A model generated the notes under the pieces. The model made no database searches and was not told the origin of the DNA. It saw nothing but the letters and a program-made list of their open reading frames with translations. Position numbers and translations under genes: made by a program. A stretch of DNA of 64,000 nucleotides from Truepera sp965215315. GTDB taxonomy: Bacteria; Deinococcota; Deinococci; Deinococcales; Trueperaceae. This document shows, piece after piece, positions 42,768 through 51,707 of the stretch. Each line of letters opens with the position of its first letter. Position 1 is the first letter of the stretch. The stretch is from positions 2,542,001-2,606,000 of the forward strand of contig CBDCDB010000008.1 of the NCBI GenBank assembly GCA_965215315.1. Direction: 5' to 3'.

Positions 42768-43809
42768 CGTTTTTGTAGGCTGGGTTCGCACCACACGACG
42801 CCCGGATGATGAGGTCTAGCTCGAGCTGAACTTTTACTTTCTCAACCGGTTCGCCGCGAATCAGGTTAATCAGCATCTCCCCGGCTAGGCGACCATGCGC
42901 CAAGGCCGGAGAACGCACGGTCGTTAGGGGCGGCGCAGCATAAGCCGCCACCGGGATGTCGTCATAGCCGACGACTGCAACATCTTCGGGGATGCGTAAC
43001 CTGCGCTGACGAAGTGCCGCCATTGCCCCCAAAGCGACGGTATCGTTTGAAACAAAAAGGGCCGTAAAGTTGGTGTGGGCGTCTAGCAGCGAGGTCATCG
43101 CCGTAAAACCGCTCGAGGCGCTGTAGTTGCCGGTACGTAACAGCGCCGGGTCGTAGGGGAGGCCTGCGTCTGCCAAGGCTTGCCGGTAGCCCCGGTAACG
43201 TTCGTCGGCACCCTGATACTCGAGCCCCCCGTAAGAGATATGTGCGACGCGTGTATGACCCAACTCGATAAGGTGTTCGGTCAGCCGTTTGGCGGGTGCA
43301 CTGTTGTCGTCGGTCGAAATCGTATAAGCCTGCGGCAGTTCGGACGCGCCCATGATGACGAGCGGAATATCCTCTTTGGTAAGTCCGGATAGCTCTTTGT
43401 CACCCCGTCTGGGGTTTAACACGACAAGTCCGTCAACCTGCTTGGCTCGTACAAGCTCTAAGTACACGTCGGGTCGTGAGGGGTCTGGAACGGCTTCGAC
43501 AATCACCTTGAAGCCGTACTTTTGACTGACTTCGTTGAGACCGTAAAGTGCCCCTGGAATAAAAGCGTCAACTTGTAAATGCTCGGCGTGACAGATAAAC
43601 AGCCCCAGCGTATGCGTGCGTCCACTTGCCAGGGTGCGCCCTGCTGCGGTGGGAACGTAACTGAGGCTGCGGGCGGCGTCTAATACCCGTGCCTGCGTCG
43701 CCGCACTGATATTCGCTTTATCGACGCCGTTGAGCACAAACGACACCGTCGTGCGAGAAACGCCCGCGAGTTCGGCGACTTCAAAACTTGTCGGGCGTTT
43801 GGTTCTCAC
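42763..43809 (-). CDS. LacI-family transcription regulator
   Basis: A 348-residue repressor. The DNA-binding start is F-E-V-A-E-L-A-G-V-S-R-T-T-V-S-F-V-L-N, and the hinge helix region ends with R-T-L-A-S-G-R. The periplasmic-binding-like core includes L-F-V-S-N-D-T-V-A-L-G and V-G-Y-D-D-I-P. It is last in a sugar-utilisation operon and probably represses it through the CTAACACGTGTTAG palindrome upstream of the permease gene, with release by an imported sugar. The start is GTG 43809 with GAGG upstream. Confidence 0.93.
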   Translation of the reverse strand: MRTKRPTSFEVAELAGVSRTTVSFVLNGVDKANISAATQARVLDAARSLSYVPTAAGRTLASGRTHTLGLFICHAEHLQVDAFIPGALYGLNEVSQKYGFKVIVEAVPDPSRPDVYLELVRAKQVDGLVVLNPRRGDKELSGLTKEDIPLVIMGASELPQAYTISTDDNSAPAKRLTEHLIELGHTRVAHISYGGLEYQGADERYRGYRQALADAGLPYDPALLRTGNYSASSGFTAMTSLLDAHTNFTALFVSNDTVALGAMAALRQRRLRIPEDVAVVGYDDIPVAAYAAPPLTTVRSPALAHGRLAGEMLINLIRGEPVEKVKVQLELDLIIRASCGANPAYKNV

Positions 43810-43852
43810 TGTATTCCTCGGTCGAACAGACGCGTCACCTTAGAAGTTTGCG

Positions 43853-45268
43853 TCAGCCAACCAGGTCTTTCTGTCGTGGATCACGAAACGCTTCAGGTAC
43901 CATCTCACCGTGCGCCTCGAGTAGATCATCAACCAAGTTGTGAATCTGCTCTAAGTCCAGCTCGGCAGCTGTGTGCGGGTCAAACATCGCCGCGTGATAG
44001 AGGTGGTCTTTGCGGCCCGTTAGGATAGCCTCGACGGTCAGGGCTTGCACGTTGATATTCGTTTGCATCAGCGCGGCAAGTTGCGGCGGTAACACGCCGA
44101 TGTAGGTCGGTTGGACGCCGTTTTGGTCAACCACGCACGGGACTTCGACGCAGCACTCGGGCAGGTTGTCGATCAGGCCGGTGTTCATCACGTTGCCGTA
44201 CACAACACGCGGCTGCCCCGTTTCACAGCTGTGGATAATCAAAGAGCCGTACTCGGGCGAGCGTTTGATGGTGAGCATCTGCTCTATCAGTTTGGTTTCG
44301 TCGCGGACGCTACCGTCAGTCGGCGCGTCGTCCGTGTGTTCGCTGTTTGTGTCTTGCACCTTAAAGGTGGTGGTGGGGTCCTCGAGCTTATCCCGTAACC
44401 GCTCCCACCCCTGAAGCTGAAACTCACAGCGGCGCAGGTACTCGTCGATCGGGATGTTGAACTGTTGGATGAGTTCAGGCCGGTTTTCTTTGATAAACCA
44501 CGGCGTGTATTCGGAAAAGTGTTCCGAGGATTCGGTCACAAAATAACCGAGCCGCTTGAGCATCTCGTAGCGGACACGGTTCGTATCGGGGACGCGGCCT
44601 TCGTCTAACACGCGCTGAAGCTCCGGGTACAGATCTTTTCCACCCTGTTCAAACTCGAGGTAAAACGCCACATGATTGATACCCGCGACGCGGTAGCTGA
44701 TTTCAGCTACCGGTACACCGATGTCTTTGGCCAACTCTCCGGCAGTGTGCGGGACACTGTGGCAGAGTCCGACGGTTTTAATGGTGCTCGAGCGGTTTAA
44801 CGCCCAACAGTTCATCGCCATCGGGTTGACGTAATTCAGGTGCCACACGTCGGGGCAGAGCCGCTCCATATCGCGGGCCATCTCGAGCAGCACCGGTACC
44901 GTCCTGAGCGCCCGCATGATGCCGCCAATGCCAAGCGTGTCGCCAATCGTCTGCTGCAAGCCGTACTTTTTGGGAATCTCAAAGTCGATGACCGTGCTCG
45001 GTTTGTAACCGCCGACTTGAATCATGTTGAGCGCGTAGTCTGCGCCGTATAGGGCAGCTTCGCGGTCGGTCGTCGCCGTAATCGTCGGCTTGGCTCCTAA
45101 AGCATCGGCAACCTTGTGCGCGACGATCTCAGACGTTTTGAGGCGTTCGGCGTCGATGTCGAACAGCGCAATTTCAGCATCTGCGAGTTCGGGAAAGCTT
45201 AAAATATCGCCGAGCAAGTTTTTGGCGAAGACGGTGCTGCCTGCGCCGATAAAGGTGATTTTCGTCAT
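43853..45268 (-). CDS. GH4 glycosidase (alpha-galactosidase/alpha-glucosidase, MelA-like)
   Basis: A 471-residue NAD- and Mn-dependent glycosidase. The NAD motif I-G-A-G-S-T-V-F opens the protein; V-G-L-C-H-S-V and G-I-N-H-V-A-F-Y provide the cysteine and histidine metal ligands. Such enzymes cleave alpha-glycosides through a keto intermediate in the cytoplasm, so the sugar enters unphosphorylated by the ABC system upstream. G-L-C-H-S fits the MelA/LplD-like branch; the exact sugar is open. Second to last gene of the operon. Confidence 0.9.
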   Translation of the reverse strand: MTKITFIGAGSTVFAKNLLGDILSFPELADAEIALFDIDAERLKTSEIVAHKVADALGAKPTITATTDREAALYGADYALNMIQVGGYKPSTVIDFEIPKKYGLQQTIGDTLGIGGIMRALRTVPVLLEMARDMERLCPDVWHLNYVNPMAMNCWALNRSSTIKTVGLCHSVPHTAGELAKDIGVPVAEISYRVAGINHVAFYLEFEQGGKDLYPELQRVLDEGRVPDTNRVRYEMLKRLGYFVTESSEHFSEYTPWFIKENRPELIQQFNIPIDEYLRRCEFQLQGWERLRDKLEDPTTTFKVQDTNSEHTDDAPTDGSVRDETKLIEQMLTIKRSPEYGSLIIHSCETGQPRVVYGNVMNTGLIDNLPECCVEVPCVVDQNGVQPTYIGVLPPQLAALMQTNINVQALTVEAILTGRKDHLYHAAMFDPHTAAELDLEQIHNLVDDLLEAHGEMVPEAFRDPRQKDLVG

Positions 45269-45302
45269 AAAACTCCTTGAACAATGACTTGCGTAGTTTT
45301 CT

Positions 45303-45348
45303 AAAGCGCGTCCCGCTCAGCAAATGCCGAGCGGGACGCGCTAAAAAA
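45303..45348. terminator. Strong hairpin between binding-protein and GH4 genes
   Basis: AGCGCGTCCCGCTC and GAGCGGGACGCGCT form a 14-bp perfect stem; flanking A and T runs complete it. Placed after the binding-protein gene within the operon, it may reduce transcription of the downstream enzymes relative to the binding protein, or stabilise the upstream mRNA. Confidence 0.88.
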
Positions 45349-45350
45349 GT

Positions 45351-46661
45351 TTACTGGAAAAGCGCGTTGATCTGTTCGTTGGCCTGCGTGAGGGTCGTTT
45401 CTACGTCGGCGCTGTTGGTGAAAATGCTTTCCATAGCGTTGGTAAAGATCGAGGTGATCTGTGCCCCGTAGTCGGTAATCGGAAAGAGGAAGGTGCCGTT
45501 TTCGGCAATAGCTTCTTCGGTAAACGGCGTCACGTCGACGCCGCGCGATTCATAGGTTTCGACCGCCGCGTCAACACCTGACTGCAGCGCAGGGAAGACG
45601 ACGCCTGCTGCGCCGACGATGTTCTGGCAGTCTGCCGAGCCTAAGAATTTGACCCACTGCCAGGCAGCGTCTTGGTTCTGGCTGCCGACCCAGATAGAGT
45701 CTGCAAGGCCGTTAAACATGCTTTTGCGTCCTTCGGGGCCGACCGGCAGTTTGGCAAGCCCAACCTCGAAGGGCGAGTTGTTGATGTACTGCCCGATCTG
45801 CCACGATCCGTCTGTAACCAAAGCCCCTTGCCCTGCTGAAAAGAGCGCGTTGGCCCCGACCCCGGTAACGTCCGAGGTGAGCGGTGAGAGGTGCTTGTTG
45901 TTGACAACATCTTGAAGCCAGCTGATGGTCTCGATAAATTTAGGGTTGCTGTAGTTGTACTGGTCGCCCCAGATACCGTTGGTCGGTATCCAGCCGTTCG
46001 ACGCGGCGAAGTGGCTCCACTCGGTCTGCCCGCCGCCACCACCTGCTCCCGGCATAATAAAGCCGTACTGCACGACTTTGTTCGGATCGAAGTCGGGGGA
46101 AAGTGCGTTGTTGCCGTTGTTATCCAAGGTCAGTTTGGAAACGACTTCCTGAAAGGTGCCGCCGTCTTGCGGGTTCCAGGTCCAGTCTTCCATCACCGCC
46201 GGGTCGATACCGGCGGCTTCAAACATCGCTTTGTTGTAAAACACCGCAACCGTGTCCCAGTCTTTGGGCAACCCGTAACGCCCTCCGTCTTTGGTCCAGA
46301 GTGAGGCCAGCTCACCAATGTACCCGTCGGTGCTCACACCGTCTCGTTCGACGAGCGGCTGAATATCGACGAGCTGATCGTTGGTGACGAATTCAGGGTA
46401 CTTGGCGAGGTGGTCGGTAAACACGTCGGGCGCAGTGCCGGAGACGAAGCCGGTCGTGATAGTCGTCCAGTAATCGTCCCAACCGATCTGCTCAATGTTA
46501 ACGCTTATGTCGGGGTTTTGCTCTTGAAAGGCGACCGCACACTGCTGGTAGGCCGGAAGCTGGTTCGCGTCCCAGAGCATATATTTGATCTGGGTTTGGG
46601 CAAAAGCGGCGCTGGTCGCTAAAAGTACGGTGCTGAGAGCGGCGAGGCGGGATAAGTTCAC
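45351..46661 (-). CDS. Sugar ABC transporter substrate-binding protein
   Basis: A 436-residue exported protein with a signal peptide (L-S-T-V-L-L-A-T-S-A-A-F-A-Q). It is a family 1 (MalE-like) solute-binding protein: E-Q-N-P-D-I-S-V, G-T-A-P-D-V-F and Y-G-L-P-K-D-W-D are typical. It captures a sugar outside the membrane and delivers it to the MalF/MalG-like permeases encoded upstream. The spacing of 100 bp to the permease gene and a following hairpin suggest it is the most strongly expressed gene of the set. Confidence 0.93.
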   Translation of the reverse strand: MNLSRLAALSTVLLATSAAFAQTQIKYMLWDANQLPAYQQCAVAFQEQNPDISVNIEQIGWDDYWTTITTGFVSGTAPDVFTDHLAKYPEFVTNDQLVDIQPLVERDGVSTDGYIGELASLWTKDGGRYGLPKDWDTVAVFYNKAMFEAAGIDPAVMEDWTWNPQDGGTFQEVVSKLTLDNNGNNALSPDFDPNKVVQYGFIMPGAGGGGGQTEWSHFAASNGWIPTNGIWGDQYNYSNPKFIETISWLQDVVNNKHLSPLTSDVTGVGANALFSAGQGALVTDGSWQIGQYINNSPFEVGLAKLPVGPEGRKSMFNGLADSIWVGSQNQDAAWQWVKFLGSADCQNIVGAAGVVFPALQSGVDAAVETYESRGVDVTPFTEEAIAENGTFLFPITDYGAQITSIFTNAMESIFTNSADVETTLTQANEQINALFQ

Positions 46662-46760
46662 GAATCACTCCTTTGGGTGGTACGAAGGGGTTTGGGACCT
46701 AAAAAAGCCTAGCGGGTTACTAGCGGGTTAATAAACGATATAAGTGGCGGTCATCACCTC

Positions 46761-47687
46761 CTATTTAAGTCCGCTAAAGGCAAGCGAATCGACGATGCGG
46801 CGGCCTAGAAAGATCATCAGCAAGAAAATCGGGACGATACTAAGCAGCGTCGCCGCCGTTAGACCCGTCCAGTCGGGAACGCCCTGCGGCGTCTGACTGC
46901 GAAAAATCCCTAGCGCGACGGTCAGTACCCGGATGCTCTCGTCCCGCCCGACCAAAAAGGGCCACAAGTAGTCGTTCCAGGTATTGATACTCGTCAAGAT
47001 GGCGAGCGTCGCCAGCGGCGTTTGGCTGACCGGCAATACAATCCGCCAGAAGATACCGAAGCGGCTGGCACCATCTAGGCGAGCGGCCTCCTCGAGCTCG
47101 AGCGGCAACGACAAAAAGAACTGCCGTAAAAAGAACACTGCGAAGGGCGTCATCAATAAGTAAGGCGCGACCATCCCTTGCACCGTATTGAGCCAACCGA
47201 GCTGCCGAATCAGGACGAAATTGGGGATAAATAGCACGATCCCCGGTACCATCAGCGCCGACAGATAGAGAAAAAAGACAACGTTGCGTCCCGGAAACTT
47301 AAGCCGCGCAAAGGCGTAAGCGGACATCGCCGAAAAGAAAATCTGAAAAACGACGATCAGCCCGGTAAAGATCACCGAGTTGCGTAAAAAGAGCGGGAAG
47401 TTGAGCGTTTGGCCCGAACCGCCCGAGGTGACCATCTCGTCTAAACTGACGAGACCCAACGCGCGGCGGAAGTTGAACAAGGTCGGTTCGGCGGGTAACA
47501 GGGAACCGGCAGTGCTAAAAAGCGAACGCTGGCTCGAGAGCGACGTTTTAATCACGATCCAGATAGGCAGCAGCGTAATCAGAATGAGCAAGATCAGCGT
47601 GAGCCAGGCGACCAGTTTGCCCCAGTTAAACCCCGGCCTTCTGCTTTGCGGCTGTGCCGCTGTCGTTGTCTGTGGCTCTAGTACCAT
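46761..47687 (-). CDS. Sugar ABC transporter permease (MalG-like)
   Basis: A 308-residue inner-membrane permease with six segments. E-A-A-R-L-D-G-A-S-R-F-G-I-F-W-R-I-V-L-P is the EAA loop that contacts the ATPase. It pairs with the MalF-like protein whose gene ends 11 bp upstream. No ATPase gene is in the operon, so a shared MsiK-like ATPase encoded elsewhere must energise the transporter. Confidence 0.93.
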   Translation of the reverse strand: MVLEPQTTTAAQPQSRRPGFNWGKLVAWLTLILLILITLLPIWIVIKTSLSSQRSLFSTAGSLLPAEPTLFNFRRALGLVSLDEMVTSGGSGQTLNFPLFLRNSVIFTGLIVVFQIFFSAMSAYAFARLKFPGRNVVFFLYLSALMVPGIVLFIPNFVLIRQLGWLNTVQGMVAPYLLMTPFAVFFLRQFFLSLPLELEEAARLDGASRFGIFWRIVLPVSQTPLATLAILTSINTWNDYLWPFLVGRDESIRVLTVALGIFRSQTPQGVPDWTGLTAATLLSIVPIFLLMIFLGRRIVDSLAFSGLK

Positions 47688-47697
47688 AACGTCTCCT

Positions 47698-48627
47698 TTA
47701 GGCGAGGTCGGACTGATCCGAGCGGAAGAACCTGAGCTGCAAGAGCGTAATCAGAATCAAGATGGCAAAGAGCGTCATCGAAAGTGCGGTCGCGTAGCCC
47801 ATGCGGGAGAACTGAAAGGCGTTTTCGTAGATGTACCAGACCAAGACCTTGGTGCTGTTGACCGGCCCGCCCTGCGTGGTTACGGCGACGGTATCGAAAA
47901 TCTGAAACGACCCGATCAGCGACGTAACCAGTACAAAAACCGTGACCGGGCGCAGGAGCGGCAGGGTAATGCCCCAAAACATCCGGTTTTCTGACGCGCC
48001 GTCAATTCGCGCCGCTTCGTAGAGCGAACCCGGAATGCCCTGCATCCCGGCATAAAAAAGGAGCGCGGTAAAGCCCATGTGCCGCCAGATATTGATGAAG
48101 GCTATCGTCCAGATGGCCTGATCAGGCGAGCCGAAAAAGGGTTGACGGCTAAACCCTAAAGCCTGAATCACCGAGTTGACGTAACCTAAAAGCGGGTCGA
48201 GCATCCACAGCCAGATCAGCGCAACGACAACGTTGGATAATAGGTAAGGCAAGATCATTGTGCCGCGCACGAGCACCGAAGTGGTAAGGCGGCTCATCAG
48301 CACGGCGAGGAGCAATCCCAGAACGGTTTGCAGCGGGATATTGGCTAGAACGTAAATACCGGTAATCTTGAGCGCACTCCAAAAAAGTGGGTCGGCGATC
48401 ATCTCTCGGTAGTTGGCCAGCCCGACCGGGTTCGGGTCACGGAGGAGGTTCCAGTCGGTAAAGCTGATCATCAGGCCACGAAAAGCGGGCAGCGCGTAAA
48501 AAAAGAAAAAACCGATAAAACTTGGCAAGATAAAAAGCCACGCGGTGATGTGTTCGCCGGTAAAAAAGCGTTGCCACAGACTCCTTTTCGGGCGTTCCCT
48601 AGCTGGATACGTCGATACCGTGGCCAT
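47698..48627 (-). CDS. Sugar ABC transporter permease (MalF-like)
   Basis: A 309-residue permease from ATG 48627, with GGAGG seven bases upstream. Six membrane segments; the EAA loop is E-A-A-R-I-D-G-A-S-E-N-R-M-F-W-G-I. The longer frame reaching 48720 would start inside the operator palindrome and is rejected. First gene of the operon permease-permease-binding protein-GH4-LacI. Confidence 0.93.
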   Translation of the reverse strand: MATVSTYPARERPKRSLWQRFFTGEHITAWLFILPSFIGFFFFYALPAFRGLMISFTDWNLLRDPNPVGLANYREMIADPLFWSALKITGIYVLANIPLQTVLGLLLAVLMSRLTTSVLVRGTMILPYLLSNVVVALIWLWMLDPLLGYVNSVIQALGFSRQPFFGSPDQAIWTIAFINIWRHMGFTALLFYAGMQGIPGSLYEAARIDGASENRMFWGITLPLLRPVTVFVLVTSLIGSFQIFDTVAVTTQGGPVNSTKVLVWYIYENAFQFSRMGYATALSMTLFAILILITLLQLRFFRSDQSDLA

Positions 48628-48713
48628 GTCCACCTCCGTCGGGGCAGCCGCCAAACTTGAAAAAGCCGAACAAACAGTCCGAAAACCCGGCAATTCCACG
48701 GTTTGCCCATCGA

Positions 48714-48766
48714 CTAACACGTGTTAGCTTTGGCTTTAGCGTAGAGGGTAGCGCTATTTTTGTCAA
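48714..48766 (-). promoter_or_regulatory. Promoter and LacI-type operator of the sugar operon
   Basis: On the minus strand TTGACA (48766-48761), 17 bases, TACGCT (48743-48738). Ten bases further is CTAACACGTGTTAG (48727-48714), a perfect 14-bp palindrome with the central CG of LacI-family operators. It covers the transcription start region. Binding there by the operon's own LacI protein would block transcription. Confidence 0.85.
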
Positions 48767-48955
48767 GACCCGAGTCAAATAAAAATCAGCTGTATTAAGG
48801 AAAAGCAGGTAAAAGCAGAAAATACGGTCTTCCTGCTTCCGCAAAAAACGGGCTTTCAGCTTCGGTTTCTGGGCCTTTAGGCGGAGGTCAAAGGGGGTAT
48901 GTAAGCCTAAGCCTGGCGGTGTCAAGGGACAGAACTCCCCCATGAAAGGAAAACG

Positions 48956-49708
48956 ATGACACACACTACATCACAGTTAGCACCGCAACCGGTGAAAACC
49001 GCGCTAATTACCGGCCCCAGCCGGGGTCTCGGCTTTACTCTCGCTGACTTTTTAGCCGCGCAGGGCTACACGCTCATTATCAACGCCCGTGACGAAACCG
49101 CGCTCGAGGCTGTCGCTCAAAGTTTAGGGCGTTACGGGCACCCCGTTTACGCGTTCCCCGGCGACGTGCGCGACCCTGACCACCGCCGCGTACTCGCCGA
49201 GGTCGTGCGTGACCAGGGCGGCCTCGACCTGCTCGTCAACAACGCCTCGGATTTGGGCGCGAGCCCGCTGCCGGAGCTGGCGCACTACCCGCTGGAACGT
49301 TTGCAGACGCTTTTCGACACGAACGTCTTCGCGCCGCTGGGACTTGTTCAGAAGACGCTCGCAGCTTTGCGGGCGCGGCACGGACTCGTCGTCAACGTTT
49401 CGTCCGACGCGGCGCAGGGCGCGTATCCGGGTTGGGGCGCTTACGGCTCGAGCAAAGCTGCGCTAGACCTTATGACCCGAACGCTCGCCGCCGAATTGGA
49501 AGATATAGGCGTCGTTTCGGTTGACCCCGGCGACCTCCGGACGCAGCTTCACCAAGCAGCATTCCCCGGTCAAGATATCAGCGACCGGCCTCTCCCGGAG
49601 GTGACGCTGCCGTTTTGGGCGTGGCTTTTGGGGCAAGACCCGCTCCGGGTCTCAGGTGCGCGGTTTGCCGCTCAGGGCGAGCGTTGGGGGCTTCCCCGTG
49701 CGGCCTGA
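48956..49708 (+). CDS. Short-chain dehydrogenase/reductase
   Basis: A 250-residue classical SDR: A-L-I-T-G-P-S-R-G-L-G-F (cofactor loop), V-N-N-A-S-D-L, V-N-V-S-S-D-A and the catalytic Y-G-S-S-K (Y-x3-K). The first T-G-x3-G-x-G loop has the usual glycines. Substrate unknown. It opens a plus-strand operon; its last four codons overlap the next gene. A Shine-Dalgarno GAAAGGA precedes the ATG. Confidence 0.9.
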   Translation: MTHTTSQLAPQPVKTALITGPSRGLGFTLADFLAAQGYTLIINARDETALEAVAQSLGRYGHPVYAFPGDVRDPDHRRVLAEVVRDQGGLDLLVNNASDLGASPLPELAHYPLERLQTLFDTNVFAPLGLVQKTLAALRARHGLVVNVSSDAAQGAYPGWGAYGSSKAALDLMTRTLAAELEDIGVVSVDPGDLRTQLHQAAFPGQDISDRPLPEVTLPFWAWLLGQDPLRVSGARFAAQGERWGLPRAA

Positions 49709-50720
49709 TCTATTTTCTAAACCGGCTGCTAAACCGTTGGTGCTGCCTGAAGCGTCTGCACCACCTGAACTGGGGGGAGGCTCGAGAGACGCCGTGCGCC
49801 TGTTGGTCAGTAGCGAAAGCGGGCATCATCACAGCCGTTTTGCCAACCTCGCCAACTTTTTACGGCCCGGTGACTTGCTCGTCGTCAACCGGAGTGCGCC
49901 GCTGGGCGCAAGCTTGGAAGCTGAAGGCTCGCCGGGTCACTTTGTCCTGAACCTCTCGTCGGATTACGGTGGCGGCGTGTGGCTGGCAGAACCACGCCGA
50001 AGGTTTGACCGTCCGGGGCCGCTTCCGCTAGGTGCCGGTGAACCGTTTACGGTGGCGGGTCTAGGGGGAACATTTCTGCACCCGTATCCCGGTTTGCCGC
50101 GTCTCTGGTTCGTCCGTTTTACGGGGGATATTTTGCCCGTAATGGCGCAATACGGTGTGCCCATCCGCTACGGGTACGCCCCGACGTCGCACCCGCTTAC
50201 GGCCTATCAGACGCTCTTTGCCGATATCCCCGGCAGCGCCGAGATGCCCTCTGCCGCGCGGCCTTTTACCGAACGGGTGCTGCGTGACCTGGACGCCAAA
50301 GGGGTCGCGCACGCTGCCATCACCTTGCACACCGGCGTCAGCAGTCTCGAGGCTACCGAAACGCTCTATCCGGAACCTTCTAGTGTCCCCGCCGAGACGG
50401 TCGCTGCCGTAAACCGGACAAAAGCGGCGGGCGGGCGCATCGTTGCGGTCGGAACGACCGTCGTGCGGGCCGTAGAATCCGCCTTTTACGGCGGTGCGCT
50501 TCACATTGCGGAAGGCTTTACTCGTCTCTATGTGAAGCCGGGGCGCGGCGTCGGAGTTATCGACGGTCTGATTACGGGGTTTCACGCGCCCGAAGCGAGT
50601 CATTTGGAGATGCTCTACGCGCTTGCGGGCGAAACGCTCGTCCGGGACGCCTACGCCGAGGCGCTAAACGCAGGCTACTTGTGGCACGAGTTCGGGGACA
50701 GTCACCTGATTTTGCCCTGA
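49698..50720 (+). CDS. QueA-like S-adenosylmethionine:tRNA ribosyltransferase-isomerase homologue
   Basis: A 340-residue QueA-family protein from GTG 49698, overlapping the SDR stop by 11 bases. Family landmarks: F-L-R-P-G-D-L-L-V-V-N, Y-Q-T-L-F-A-D-I-P-G-S, P-F-T-E-R-V-L, T-L-H-T-G-V-S and G-T-T-V-V-R-A-V-E-S. True QueA makes epoxyqueuosine in tRNA using the ribosyl group of SAM. Here the strictly typical T-A-G-L-H-F-T segment is S-A-A-R-P-F-T and the L-N-D-T-R-V segment is V-N-R-S-A-P, so this is a divergent paralogue and its activity should not be assumed. Confidence 0.8.
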   Translation: MRPDLFSKPAAKPLVLPEASAPPELGGGSRDAVRLLVSSESGHHHSRFANLANFLRPGDLLVVNRSAPLGASLEAEGSPGHFVLNLSSDYGGGVWLAEPRRRFDRPGPLPLGAGEPFTVAGLGGTFLHPYPGLPRLWFVRFTGDILPVMAQYGVPIRYGYAPTSHPLTAYQTLFADIPGSAEMPSAARPFTERVLRDLDAKGVAHAAITLHTGVSSLEATETLYPEPSSVPAETVAAVNRTKAAGGRIVAVGTTVVRAVESAFYGGALHIAEGFTRLYVKPGRGVGVIDGLITGFHAPEASHLEMLYALAGETLVRDAYAEALNAGYLWHEFGDSHLILP

Positions 50721-50732
50721 GGGAGGGAAACC

Positions 50733-51140
50733 ATGATTCAAGGATTTGACCACGCCGCGCTGAGCGTAGCCGATTTGCCCCGAGCTGCCGCTTTTTATCA
50801 AGACGTATTAGGGATGCGCCCGGTAGATACCCGTGACCCAGCCGTCTCGAGCTATTTCTGGCTCAATTTCGGCCCCATGCAGACGCTCAACCTTACGCTA
50901 GCGCCGCAACTTACCCCCAAAGCTCTCGCCGTAAAAACTGATCTAAACGTCTCTCCACACCTGGCTTTTGCAGCACCAGAAGCGTTCTTAGAGTTGTTAA
51001 GTCAACGTTTAGAAGTGTGCCGGGTTCCGTTTCACCGCTCTCAGACAGGACTTTATTTTAGCGACCCGGACGGTAATTTTTTAGAAGTCACCTGCTGGCG
51101 AGAGAAGAGTTTGCAAGAGACCGGGGCAGAGCATTGGTAG
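50733..51140 (+). CDS. VOC/glyoxalase-fold protein
   Basis: A 135-residue protein with the two beta-alpha-beta-beta-beta units of the VOC superfamily: F-D-H-A-A-L-S-V-A-D-L at the start, H-L-A-F-A in the middle and D-P-D-G-N-F-L-E-V at the end, giving histidine and glutamate metal ligands. Such proteins are glyoxalases, dioxygenases or antibiotic-binding proteins. Twelve bases separate it from the QueA-like gene, and GGGAGGGAAACC precedes the ATG. Confidence 0.88.
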   Translation: MIQGFDHAALSVADLPRAAAFYQDVLGMRPVDTRDPAVSSYFWLNFGPMQTLNLTLAPQLTPKALAVKTDLNVSPHLAFAAPEAFLELLSQRLEVCRVPFHRSQTGLYFSDPDGNFLEVTCWREKSLQETGAEHW

Positions 51141-51154
51141 GCTACAATGCCCCT

Positions 51155-51706
51155 ATGGACGCCCCCAAAAGCTGGCTTCAGGTGAGCGTAGAAGATTACC
51201 TCGAGGGTGAAAAAGACGCCGCCGTCAAACACGACTACGTTCGCGGCGAGGTCTACGCGCTCGCCGGAGCCAGCGACGTGCATAACACCATCGCGGGCAA
51301 TATCCACACCGTTCTCAACCTTGCAGCGCGGCGCACCGGCTGCCGCACCTATATGAGCGATATGAAAGTTCGTATTGACGAAATCTTCTACTACCCGGAC
51401 GTGATGTTTGTCTGCGACGACGGCCCTGACCCGTACTACAAGGACAACCCATGTGTGCTTGCCGAAGTGCTGAGCCCTAGCACCGCACGCACCGACACCA
51501 ACGAAAAACGTTACACCTACCTTACGCTGCCGAGTTTGAAGCTATATCTGCTCGTAGACAGCCGCCGACGCTTCGTGTGGGGCTACTACCGGACGAAAAC
51601 GGGTTGGCACGAGCGGGTTTTTGCTGAAGGGGAGAGCGTGCCGGTACCGTGCGCCGACCTCGAGCTGAGCATGGCAGATATCTACGTGCAAACGCCGTAC
51701 TTGTGA
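51155..51706 (+). CDS. Uma2-family (DUF820) putative endonuclease
   Basis: A 183-residue protein from ATG 51155. It shows the Uma2 pattern: V-E-D-Y-L-E-G-E, H-D-Y-V-R-G-E-V-Y, H-N-T-I-A-G-N, then Y-P-D-V-M-F and L-A-E-V-L-S-P-S-T, whose D and E belong to a PD-(D/E)xK nuclease core. Uma2 proteins are common in cyanobacteria and Deinococcota and their role is unknown. Gene spacing suggests co-transcription with the kinase gene that follows two bases later. Confidence 0.88.
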   Translation: MDAPKSWLQVSVEDYLEGEKDAAVKHDYVRGEVYALAGASDVHNTIAGNIHTVLNLAARRTGCRTYMSDMKVRIDEIFYYPDVMFVCDDGPDPYYKDNPCVLAEVLSPSTARTDTNEKRYTYLTLPSLKLYLLVDSRRRFVWGYYRTKTGWHERVFAEGESVPVPCADLELSMADIYVQTPYL

Positions 51707-51707
51707 G

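Noticed and set aside
48628..48720. Longer start for the MalF-like permease
   Set aside because: It would begin inside the operator palindrome and add residues without a signal or family match; ATG 48627 has a good ribosome site.
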